The notes under the pieces were generated by a model, which was not told the DNA's origin, did no database searches, and saw only the letters and a program-made list of their open reading frames with translations. The position numbers were made by a program, and so were the translations under genes. This document shows, piece after piece, positions 34,859 to 45,836 of a stretch of DNA of 64,000 bases (position 1 is its first letter; every line of letters begins with the position of its first letter). Source of the stretch: Ehretia macrophylla (lineage: Eukaryota > Streptophyta > Magnoliopsida > Boraginales > Ehretiaceae). The stretch is from positions 48,287,569 through 48,351,568 of the forward strand of contig CM075766.1 in the NCBI GenBank assembly GCA_037974665.1, in the 5' to 3' direction.

Positions 34859-34870
34859 TGGTATCAGAGC
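34859..34870 (+). other. Primer binding site of element D, initiator Met tRNA
   Basis: TGGTATCAGAGC, 11 bases after the LTR end. The leader from here to the gag ATG at 35127 has no other recognisable feature. Confidence 0.92.
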
Positions 34871-35126
34871 TTAGATTGCTTAAGCTAGGTTTAACTCTCG
34901 GACCATGGGTAGAAGCCCTAAGGTTATTGGGATGACTTGTTTATGTGTGTTAAGGTGTGACAATATCAGTTGTGCCTTCTCTGTTTCTACGTGCTTATGT
35001 GATTAACATGTCTTAATTGTTTCGAGAATTGTATGTCTATGTAAAATTATATGTTGCATATCTTATACATTAAATTCTTGTCTTGTCGTATTCCAATAAA
35101 TAGTGCATCATAATCTGTGCCTATAG

Positions 35127-35692
35127 ATGGCTGGCCCTAGTATTCAAAATACCAATAGAAGCGATGAGCCTCAAGGAACCGGAGATACTCATCAAACTAA
35201 TCCCGGCATAGCCATGTTTAACATGATGGCGAATGCTATAGATCGCGTGTCGCGAGTGATGCAACGTCAAGATGCACATGAAGCAAACAACAACAACAGG
35301 AATGGTGGTAACAATGGGAGAAACAGCAGAATGCAGGAGTTCCTCGACTTTCACCCATCCAAATTCTACGGGGAAACTGATAATGAAAAGGCAGAGGCTT
35401 GGCTGTCTGAGATTGAAAGGATTTTCAGGCCACTTGACTATACTGATGAGGAAAAGATTGAGTTCGCTGTGTTTCTGTTGCACGGGGATGCTGAGCATTG
35501 GTGGCACACTGTGGAGGCACTTTGGGAAACTGATCATACACCTCGCTTGTGGGGTAATTTCGTTAAGGCATTCAAGGAGAAATACGTACCTACAGTCTCT
35601 AGACAGAGGCGAATTGAAGAATTCATGCACTTGAACTAGGGTAACATGACGGTGGCTCAGTATGAGGCTCGCTTTGACAGACTGTCCCGTTA
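35127..35692 (+). pseudogene. gag: gag fragment of element D
   Basis: The N-terminal part of a gypsy gag. It begins MAGPSIQNTNRSDEPQG, followed by an Asn-rich linker and the capsid signatures FYGETDNEKAEAWLSEIERIF, FLLHGDAEHWWHTVE and FVKAFKEKYVPT. The start is the first ATG after the leader. A TAG at 35637-35639 interrupts it; the reading continues as GNMTVAQYEARFDRLSR, with the same motif as gag of elements A and C. Homology then stops abruptly at about 35692, in the middle of the capsid domain, and unrelated DNA follows. The rest of gag and all of pol are missing from the window. The protein is related to, but clearly diverged from, the gag of element A. Confidence 0.88.
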
Positions 35693-36580
35693 AAGCACTG
35701 TGCCCATGGTGTGAGAAAGCTTGGCACGCACCGACCAAGAAAGGACTACAGCTAGACGTAGGCCCTAAAACACTCTCTCAAAAACAGTTCCTTCTTTCTT
35801 TCCTGCCTTCAACTTAGAGTTGAAATTCAATTCCCCAACTTCATGTTGACTGACTTCTTGGCTTCCTGAAGTGAATGCTTAATCTTATCTTGCCTTGTTG
35901 AATCTGTCTTTGATTCGGTAATAGAGAAAATTTAGTATAAAAGAAGATGCAAGTATATCTGAACTCGATTCCGTGAACACCGGATCTTGCGAATGAGAAG
36001 TGGATCTATATTGCTATTTTGCGAGGGGACTAATTGAATTTCATTCTTGTCCGCTAAGAGAATTATTCTTCCGATGCTTATGATTCAATTCTAACAGGGC
36101 ATTCAATTAACTAGTCTTATTTGGTCCCCCTATCGGGAGTAAAGGATTCTAAACCTTGCCCTTTTTTTTCTTTCTAATGTCAAACCGCCTTTTTTGCTGG
36201 AAAGCCCTAGCCCTTAAGGCCCTATTAGCCCTTCTAGCCTTTGAAAGCAATTACCACGTCTTAGAAGGAAAGTCATCGGGGTTCGCCAAAGAAGAAGATC
36301 GGCTAATTGAACACTTACCTATTCTCTATGATAAACAGATAAGATCCCAAAGGCTTATTCTGATTCACTTCCTCTACCACTGGTCAGTAATGAAAGAGCG
36401 GCAAGAGTCAGAGCTGCTATAGATTCAGTTCCCTTTCTTGTATCGGTTGACTCTCTTTCTAAGAGTAGAGCAGGGACAAATATAGTGGTGTACTTTTGCC
36501 ATGGTAAACTACCAAAGCTTCTACTTCAAGCCCTTTTTAATACCTCTCTTACCTCTCTCTATTTGTAACTGTCTTGTGTT
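35693..36580. other. Unassigned, possibly mitochondrial-derived DNA
   Basis: No similarity to the satellite or to any LTR here. Base composition and short low-complexity tracts (tttctttcctgcc, cccttttttttctttc) resemble plant mitochondrial spacer. It is linked, once the solo LTRs are removed, to DNA containing plastid ycf2. The 88-codon frame at 36156-36422 has no recognisable domain and is not called a gene. Organelle origin is an inference. Confidence 0.4.
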
Positions 36581-37481
36581 ACCTGAGTGAAATCCCAGAT
36601 TTTACCTTATGCATAGAATTGCGTGTTTTGACCTGTTTATGTGTTATATGAGTTAGAATGCACTAATTCTGTGATTTATATTCCTATTACATGCTATATG
36701 TGCATCCCTGAAACTTTCATCAAAATCGGCATCAAAAATTTTATCATCGGTTTTTGTGAATAGTATTTTGAACGCACGTCCGCTAAAATTTGACACTGGT
36801 GTTTTTAGGGTTTGAAATCCTAGTCCTCTGTTATTAATAAATCCATGTTTGATAAAAATTGATTCTAAAACGTAATAGGAATTTAAATAGACTTTTCAGG
36901 CGAAAAGTAGCGTTTTTGAGTTAAATAGTGATTTCTGCTAAACCCAATTCTTGCATTGACTTTTGTTGATCTAGTATATATTAATATAAATGTATTTATA
37001 TGTGGTATTAAATGATTTTCGATTAATTGTGCATTCAAAAGACATTTGAAAACAAATAATATGACTTTTCACCTTCTTTTACAAAAATCGAGTTTTTAAC
37101 CGAGTCGGGTGTTAATGTATGCAAATGAAAATTTTTGTCACCTAAAATAAACTACCTAAAAATAGTCTAAGTGTTAAATGCATGTTGGTGAGCAAAATAG
37201 TCAAGAAAAACAATTAAAAGACTAAAAATACTAATTAAAAGACTAGAAAATCAACTTTGACTTTTATTATTTTTGTTAACCTTGAGCTTATATCATCAAC
37301 ACACACTAACATAGAACAAAAACACCTCCAAAAACACCAGCAAAGGGAAGGCATTTTTCTATGGTTTTCAAATGATTTTCTCATAGATTTTGCAATTCAA
37401 GTCCAAATCACTTCATTCAAAGTTTGCAATTGCTTGTTGGGCATCAATTCTACCTATTTCTTACCTTAGTTTGCATCAAAG

Positions 37482-38641
37482 GTGAGCGAAAAATTATAGA
37501 TCTCAAAATGCTATTTTTATGTCAATTCATATAATTGAATTTTTAGCCATTGAAATGTTGAATTGATGTTAGAATCTTGCTCAGTAGATGCTAAGGATCA
37601 CTTATATGAGTTTATAGCTATTTTGAACCATGATAGCATGTATTTCTATTTTTCGGGTATTAAAGTTGAGTTTTTTGGCTTGTTGTTGAATAATTGTTGT
37701 TGTAGTGGTTGGAATTGGTTGGTTATAGCTTCTAAAAGTTTGTTAAATACGTGGTGGTAATGTTGTAATGCAGAAATTTTGATTATGATATCGTAGTGAA
37801 AGTCCGGAAAAATCAGCCATGGTGCATTGAAGTTTTAGGGTTGTTGGGCTTGTTTTGGATGGATTGTGGTTGGTTTTGGAGGGGCTTATTGTAGTTGCTT
37901 GAGTGGGTGAGTGATAGAAGCCGGTTTGGAGGTTATTGGATTAGTAGATTGTAAGTTATGACCTTTAGAAGTTTGAGTAGTCGTTCTTTAAATGTTGAAG
38001 TAATGTCTTTAGTTGTTTGGGTGGTGTTTGAGTGGTTGAATCATGGGTTGTTGGTGGTTAAATTCGGGATTGGTTGTGTGGTTTAATGCATGTTAAGTTG
38101 GGTGGCATACTTTATCATCTAACTTAGTCGTTAGTTGTTTATTTGTTTAATTGTTGTTATGTTGTTGAATGATAACTGATTGATTATTGATGAACCGGGA
38201 GATAGGAAACCTACTTTTATTGTCCTCATGTGATATGAATGTTTAATATTATTGTCATGAGTCTTGATATGTGTGTGCCACCTCTCGGGCAGCATCAGGC
38301 TATCGGGTTGAAAACGGCATGACCATCATAGACTATCCCCAGCTCGCATGGGCGGAGGTGCCATGGAGGGAGAGGCTAGATGAGGTACCTCAGGTGCGTG
38401 AGTAATGGAGAGTTATAAGAAGATGGTTAAGATCGTGATGGCATTTGGAGCTACACCAACTAGAGTATCCTTATTGATTGGTTATTACTATTGGTGTGCT
38501 TATATTGTTATTGATGTTTATTATGTGTTTACTACTCAAAGGATGATTTCCAAGGAGTATAGTAAATACTTGTAAAAGATCTATCGAACCTCAATGGGCT
38601 TGTTTTATATAAGCTCATTCTCATTCATTATTTGCATTCAG
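37482..38641 (+). other. Intron-like segment in third-family LTR
   Basis: Donor TCAAAG/GTGAGC and acceptor GCATTCAG/G, 1160 bp. Unlike the other families, the codon before the donor in the exon-2 phase is not a stop, but a TGA lies further upstream and no in-frame ATG was found. Confidence 0.4.
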
Positions 38642-38733
38642 GTGTTACTAAGCCAGACTTTGTGTACGTTCCTCAGGAAGCTAAGTATGTGCCTTCTGTA
38701 GAGAAGTCTTATGTGCCGGAGTCATATCCATGA
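38642..38733 (+). other. Short open frame of 30 codons after the acceptor-like site
   Basis: The frame ends ...VEKSYVPESYP and TGA. The minus-strand copy at 40462-40553 has exactly the same length and ends ...VDESYMPDSCP, with most differences at the DNA level leaving Tyr, Val and Pro positions in place. The content is acidic and Tyr/Pro-rich. Coding function is not proven. Confidence 0.4.
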
Positions 38734-39131
38734 GTTTGTCTTAGTTTTTGTAGTATGATGTATTGTATAACTTATTTAAAGATAAAGAATTATATAACTC
38801 TAATTTAGTAGTCTTTCTTTTGAACATGATTAGATTGCTAGACTGGTTATAATCTATTTTGTAGATGTATGTTATAGCCTATGGATTGATATTGGAACAG
38901 AGGCGTATAACTTATGAATGAACTAATGAATGGATATTTAATATATGGGAATGGTTGTATTGTATGTTGTTGGTTTGGTTGTGGAGTTGTTGTTGATCTT
39001 TGGAGTTGGTTGTATGAAATTATGAGGGTTGGATTAGAGCCCTGATGTCCGTGTTACTGTCATTATACTGCTAAAATTATGTTGCGTCCTGACTGATCGT
39101 AAATGGGGTCGAGTTGGGGTGTTACAACCTG

Positions 39132-40039
39132 CTATTACTCCTCTAGGAGCGAAACTAGCATTCCAATACAGATCCTTTATAGATATTGTCCTATAATAGC
39201 TCTTACTAAGGCCGCTATTCCTGTTAAGGAATAGAGTAGGCCTTAACCTTCTATATTACAGTGTTAACAGCGCATCTACGACATCAATAAGGAAAGGGGA
39301 TAAGATTTATAGATCCTAAGATGTATAGATCAAGTACAGACTAGTAGTGGTGTCGTATGTTCGCTGAGGCTCCTCCTTGGGCCCAAGGAGATATGATTAG
39401 TTATAGCCAGCTGACGACACAAGGATGACGGACTTCTCTTTAGGAAGCTATGGGAACCTCCCGATTGGTCTCTTAATGGACCTACGCCATATACTAAGAC
39501 CAGAGCACAAGAGAACAAGATAACTTGGCCAGAAGAAAGGTTCAACCGCAGTAGGAGGGCTGAGACCGAAAGGGGATCTGGATACCCGCCCCTAGCCCAT
39601 ATGAGAAATAGAAAAGAACAAGATGGACTAGGCCTGGCAAGCTTACGTCAAACACCTCGGTGGTACATCCAGGGTGACATGACGCAGAAGGATGAGACGC
39701 TGGACAAACCAGGCGGTCGTTGGGACATACGTTGCCCGGTGAGTGCGCTTGGCCTTACACTCATACGCCTTTCGGGGAACACGAGGAAAAAACTTCAAGT
39801 CAATCGATCGAAACTCACAATGGAACTAGCTCGCAAAGAAGGAGCAAGAATGTCACTGGCTAACAAAAGGGGAAGCCTAATAGTCCTAATCAAAAGAAAT
39901 CCTGGAAAGCCAAGGGAAAACCATCCAATTCTCTAGTGTAACAACCCCTTATTGAATATTAGATCTCAAATTTCTTGTAATTGTATATTTGAGAGATGAG
40001 CTATTCCCCTCCTGGGACAATGGCAAAGCAAAAAAGGGA
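39132..40039. other. Unassigned, possibly mitochondrial-derived DNA
   Basis: Continues the sequence interrupted at 36580. A 111-codon frame at 39601-39936 is open, but I recognise no domain or motif in it. No satellite or LTR similarity is seen. The last five bases before 40045 (actca) are the target duplication of the next solo LTR. Confidence 0.4.
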
Positions 40040-40044
40040 ACTCA

Positions 40045-42688
40045 TGTCATGCCCCAACTCGACCCCCCTTAAGATCAATCAGGATGCAATAGAATTTCGG
40101 CAGTATAACGATTGTAACCCGGATACTGAGGCTCTCAACCAACCTCTTCGAAACTCATACATCCAACTCCACAATAATTCAACAATTAACAACACAACCA
40201 CAACATACAATAAACATTCTTTACCATTGCATCCATAGGTTATACGCATCCGTTCCAACATCATACTTTTACTATATAACATACATTCCCAAAATAGATT
40301 ATGACCAATCTAGTAGCCTAATCATATTCAAAAAACGGGACCACTAAACTAGCAACTTTTATTCTATTATCTTTACAACATCTCATATATCATAAACTTC
40401 TAAATAAATACAAACCAACTAGTTTTAATATACAATATAACAAAAAGTACAACATCAGATATCAAGGACAAGAATCTGGCATATAAGACTCATCCACATA
40501 TGGCACATTATCCTCTTCTGGAGGCACGTACCCGTAATATGGATCGGTAACACCTGTATGCATGCAATAATTGAGAGTAAGCTTATATAAAACAAGCCCA
40601 GTGAGGATTCGATAGATCTCTAACAGTATTTACTATACTCCTTAGAAATCATCCTTTGAGCATTAAACACACAGTAATCATCAATAACAATATAAACACA
40701 TTAACTATAATGACCAATCAATAAACGATACTCTAGTTGGTGTAGCTCCAAATGCCATCACGATCTCAACCGTTCTTCTTGTAACTCCCCATTACTCACG
40801 CACCCGAGGTACCTCTCTAGCCCCTCCCTCCATGACACCTACATCATGCGAGCTGGGGGTAGCCTATGGTAGTCATGCCGGTTTCAAGTCGACAGCCCGA
40901 TGCTGCCTGAGAGGTGGCACACACATACCAAGATTCAACAATAATAATAAACATTCAATCACAGGAGGACAACCTTTTTCCGTTGACTATCTCCTAGTTC
41001 ATCAATAATCAATTATCACAGGAGGACAACAAAGTAGGTTGTCTATCTCCCGATTCAACAATAATCAATCAATAATCATCAATTCAACAACATAACAGCA
41101 ACTAATCAATTAAACAACAAACAACTAAGTTAGATGACAAAGTAGACCACCCAACTTAACATGCATTAAACACACAACCAAAGCCTAGTCTAACCATCAA
41201 CAACTCACAATTCAATCACTTAACACCACCCGATCAACCAAAGGCGTAAATCAAGATTTTAAAGAAAGACAACCCAAACTTCTAAAAGTCATAACTTACA
41301 TCCTACTAATCCAATAACCTCCAAACCAATTTCTATCACTCACCCACTCAATCAACAACATTAACCCCCTCGGAAACCAACCATAAATCATCCAAATCAA
41401 GCCCAACAACCCTTAAACCTCAATGCACCTAGACTGAAATTTCTGGACTTTCACACTGACATCACAATCAAAATTTCGGCATTACAACATTACTACCACG
41501 TATTTAACAAACTTTTACAAGCTAACAGTAATCGATTCCAGCCACCACAACTTCAGATATTCAACAAATAGCCAACAACTCAACTTTTAATACCCGAAAA
41601 ATAAAATTCATGCTACAATGGTTCAAATCTTATATAAACACATATAAACGATCCTTAGCATGCATTGAGCAATAATATAACATCAATTCAATATTCTAAC
41701 GGTTCAAAAATTCAATTATATGCAAAAACATAAAAATGACATTTTGAGATCTAGAATTTTTCTCTCACCTTTGATGTGTTTTGATGCAAGAAAGATGTAG
41801 AATGGACGCCTAACAAGTGAAATCAAGCTTTGAATGAAGTGATTTAGACTTGAATTGCAAAATTTATGTGAAAAATGCTTTGAAAAACCTTGAAAATGCC
41901 TTCTTTCTTTTCCCTCATGGATTTTCGGTAATGTGTGTGTTTTTTGAGTATGTTTGCTTTGTTTTTAATGTGTGTTGATGATATAAGCTGAAGGTCAACA
42001 AAATTTGCAAAGTCAAAGTTACTATTTTTAGTCTTTTAACTAGTATTTTTAGTCTTTTAATTGTTTTTAGACTATTTTTGTTCACCCAAATGCAATTAAC
42101 ACTTAGACTATTTTTAAGTAGTATATTTTTAGTTGACAACAAGTTTCACATGCATAGACTTACACCCGACTCTGTTAAAAACTCGATTTTTGCAAAAGAA
42201 TGTGAAAAGTCATATTATTTGTTTTCAAATGTCTTTTGAATGCAAAATTAATCTAAAATCATTTAATACCACATATAAATACATTTATATTACTATATAC
42301 TAGGTCAACGAAAGTCAATACAAGAATCGGGTTTAGAAGAAATCACTATTTGGCTCAAAAACGCTACTTTTCGCCCGAAAAGTCTATTTAAATTACTATT
42401 ACATTTCAGAATCAATTTTTATCAAACATGAGTCTATTAATAATAGAGGACTAGGTTTTAAGACGTTTAAAACACCCGTGTAAAAATTTTAGTGGACGTG
42501 CGTTCAAAACACTATTCACAAAAACCGACAATAAAATTTTCAATGCTGTTTTTTATGAAAATTTCATGAATGCACACATAGCATGTATTAGAAATATAAA
42601 TCACATATTTAACACATTCTAACTCATATAACACATAAACAGGTCAAATCACGCAAATCGAGGTAAAGAAAAAAACTGGGATTTCACA
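40045..42688 (-). mobile_element. Solo LTR, third family, 2644 bp, minus strand
   Basis: Starts TGTCATGCCCCAACTCGACCC (complement of the LTR 3' end) and ends CTGGGATTTCACA. The target duplication actca is at 40040-40044 and 42689-42693. It contains an intron-like segment at 40554-41768 (minus; AAAG/GTGAGAG to TACAG/G, 1215 bp), an acidic frame at 40462-40553 (minus), and the stem-loop at 41021-41050. A second, imperfect copy of the stem-loop lies at about 40965-40996, as if that stretch was duplicated. Confidence 0.92.
41021..41050 (-). other. Conserved LTR stem-loop
   Basis: On the minus strand the arms GACAAC and GTTGTC pair perfectly around CTACTTT. They are flanked by further pairing GGAG and CTCC segments. 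Confidence 0.55.
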
Positions 42689-42693
42689 ACTCA

Positions 42694-43207
42694 CACTCAA
42701 AGGAAAAAGAGATAGCTGGATTGGGGACTGCTACTAAAGAAAGAACCCCATATAAAAGGACCACTCCAACTACATATATCCCAATGGCTAGAACAGAACT
42801 CAGTTGTACATATGCGCTATATTCTCAATCTATCTTACGCTGTCTTGACTACTCGCTTACCCGAGAAAAGAATCTGCTATCCCAGAGGCTACTACTATAA
42901 GTATTAACTGGGGACAGGTATGAAGACTGGTGGAAAGAAAATAGCGATATGGGGAATTCACCTATTGATATGAGGACTACTGTTACGTGGAATACGGAGA
43001 CAGGGACTCTAACTCAATCCCCATCGAAAGGAACTACAAATGTATTCAAAGGAGCTCATACTCCAACAGAATTGAAGGCATAAATTCTTGATGCCCTTAT
43101 TACTCGAAATGCAGGGGAGTATCTTATGACTCCAGCTTGGCTTGGGAGAATCCTACAACAGACAACAAGAAGAAATTTGTGACTTCCAACGAGCTCGGGT
43201 CTAAACA
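42694..43207. other. Unassigned, possibly mitochondrial-derived DNA
   Basis: About 510 bp between two minus-strand solo LTRs. It has no recognisable gene and no similarity to the satellite. It ends with ttgac (43208-43212), the target duplication of the next LTR. Confidence 0.35.
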
Positions 43208-43212
43208 TTGAC

Positions 43213-45831
43213 TGTCACGCCCCAACTCGACCCCTCCTATAATCAGTCAGGACGCAACGGAATTTCGGCAATATAATAACAGTGAATAGGATACCGAGGC
43301 TCTAAACCAACCTCAATAGAACATCATACATCAACTCCACAAACCATACAACAAACAACTCCTCAATAAAATAACCACATACATCATAATATGACATTCC
43401 TCGTTATATGCCTCCGTTCCAACATAATACATGAACCTCAATATACATTACAAAATCATATTGAGCCCATCTAGCAACCTAATCATAAACAAAAGAAAGG
43501 CTACTAAGACAACATCAATTAATTCATTATCTTTTCAACATCTTTTACATTATGAACTACAAAGCATATAAAAGTCTACTAAGTTAATTTACAAGATAGA
43601 AAACAATACAACATTAAGGATAAGACTCCAGAACATAAGACTCATCCACGTAAGCCACATTTTCCACATTCTCCTCTTCAGGAGGCACATACCCGTAATC
43701 TTGCAAAAGAACACTTGAAAGCATGCAATAATAGAGAGTGAGCTTATATAAAATAAGCCTAGTGAGGATCCGATAGATCTCTACAGTATTCACTATGCTC
43801 CTTGGATTTAATCCTTTGAGCAAGTAAACACATAATAACATCAATGATACTATCATCACATAATCTATAATGACCATTCAATAAAGGATACACTAGTTGG
43901 TGTAGCTCTAATCACCATCACGATCATAACAGCCTTCTTGTGACTCCCATAAACTCACGCACCCAAGGTACCCCAATAACCTCTCCCTCTATGACACCTC
44001 CGTCATGCGAGCTGGAGGCAGTCTCTGGTAGTCATGCCGTTATCAACCCGATAGCCAGATGATGCCCGAGATGTGGCATACACATACCAAAGACTCAACA
44101 ATAATAATAAACATCAATCATTCACAGGAGGATAGTCTAGCAGAACTGCCTACCTCCCGGCATCAATCATCAATCAATAATCATCAATCATCATCAATAA
44201 TCATATTATCATCATAATAACATCAATAATCAATTTAACAACAAATAACTAAGTTAGATGACAAAGTAGGCCATCCAACCGAACATGCATTAAACACACA
44301 ATCAAACCCTAGTTTACCCATCAATAACTCACAATTCAATCACTCAAACCACACCCGATCAACTAAGGCTCAATTCAATAATTTAAAGAAAGATAACCTA
44401 AACTTCAAATAATCATATCTTACATTCTACTAATCCAAACAACTCCAAATCAGTTTCAAATACTCACTCATTCGATCAACTACATTAGCCTTCTCGGAAA
44501 CCAACCAAGACACCTCAAAATCAAGCCCAACAACCCTAAAACCTCAAGGCACCTAGGCTGAAATTTTTGGATTTTCACCCAAACATTGCAATCGAAAATT
44601 CGGCATTATAATGGCGTTACCACGTAATTAAAAAACTTTTAGAAATTGACGGCAATCGATTCCAACCACAACAACTCAAAATAATCCTCAAAAAGCCATT
44701 CTATCAACTTTAAATACCCGAAAATAAAAAATTTCACTACAATGGCTCAAATCTTGTAGTAATACACATAAACGATCCCTAGCATGCATGGATCAATAAT
44801 CTAACATCATATTAATATTTTAACAGTTCAATAATTATTTATACGCATAAACACAAAATATGAGTTTTGAGATCTAGAATTTTTCTCTCACCTTTGATGT
44901 GTTTTGATGCAATAAATGTGTAGAATGGATGCCCAACAAGTGAAATCAAGCTTTGAATGAAGTGATTTGGGCTTGAATTGCAAAATCTATGTGAAAAATG
45001 CTTTGAAAAGCCTTGAAAATGCCTTCATCTTTCTCCTACAAAGAACCACGGTTTTGTGTGTGTTTTTGGTGGTTTTTTGCTTTGTTTTTAATGTGTGTTG
45101 ATGATATATTAAGCAAAGGTCAAATAAATAAAAGAAAGTCAAAGTGGAAACTAATTATTTTTAGTGTTTTCTTGTCTTTTAATTCATTTTCTTGACTACT
45201 CTTGCTCAAATTAATTATGCAACACCTAAAATATCTCAAGTAGTTTATTTTTAGATGACGAGAAGTTTTATATTCAAACAATTTCACCCGAGTCAGCTTA
45301 AAACGCGATTTTTGCAAAAGAAGGTGAAAAGTCATATTATTTATTTTCAAATATCTTTTGAATGCACAATTAATCTAAAATCATTTAATACCACATATAA
45401 ATATATTTATATTAATATATACAAGGTCAACAAAAGTCAATGCAAGAATCGGGTTTAGTAGAAATCACTATTTGGCTCAAAAACGCTATTTTTTGCCCGA
45501 AAAGTCTATTTAAATTACTATTCTATTTCAGAATCAATTTTTATCAGACATGGGTCTATTAATAATAGAGGACTAGTTTTTAAGACGTTTAAAACACCCC
45601 TGTAAAAATTTTAGCGGACAGGTGTTCAAAAATACTATTCACCAAAATCGACGATAAAATTTTCAATGCCATTTTTTATGAAAATTTCATGAATGCACAC
45701 ATAGTATGTATTAGGAATATAAATCACATATTTAGCACATTCTAACTCATATATCACATAAACAGGTCAAATCACGCAAATCGAGGCAAAGACACGCAAA
45801 TCGAGGTAAAGACGAAAACTGGGGTTTCACA
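43213..45831 (-). mobile_element. Solo LTR, third family, 2619 bp, minus strand
   Basis: Starts TGTCACGCCCCAACTCGACCC and ends CTGGGGTTTCACA. The target duplication ttgac lies at 43208-43212 and 45832-45836. It aligns along its length with the LTR at 40045-42688 but is diverged. The donor-like AAAG/GTGAGAG is kept (near 44892), while the acceptor is degraded (AAG/T near 43712). The short frame ending ...YVDESYVLESYP is still readable on the minus strand down to 43614. The stem-loop is degraded (about 44127-44158). Confidence 0.92.
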
Positions 45832-45836
45832 TTGAC

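Larger units (their letters stand above)
36586..39126 (+). mobile_element. Solo LTR, third family, 2541 bp
   Basis: Bounded by target duplication acctg (36581-36585 and 39127-39131). The start reads AGTGAAATCCCAG, so the canonical first T is mutated; the end reads GGGGTGTTACA. It is the reverse of the family seen in minus orientation at 40045 and 43213. The terminal block GGGGTCGAGTTGGGG is shared with them. No coding region is present. The copy at the conserved stem-loop position (about 38197-38226) is degraded. Confidence 0.9.

Noticed and set aside
39601..39936. 111-codon frame considered as a mitochondrial or host gene
   Set aside because: No recognisable motif, and the surrounding sequence offers no gene context; left as unassigned.
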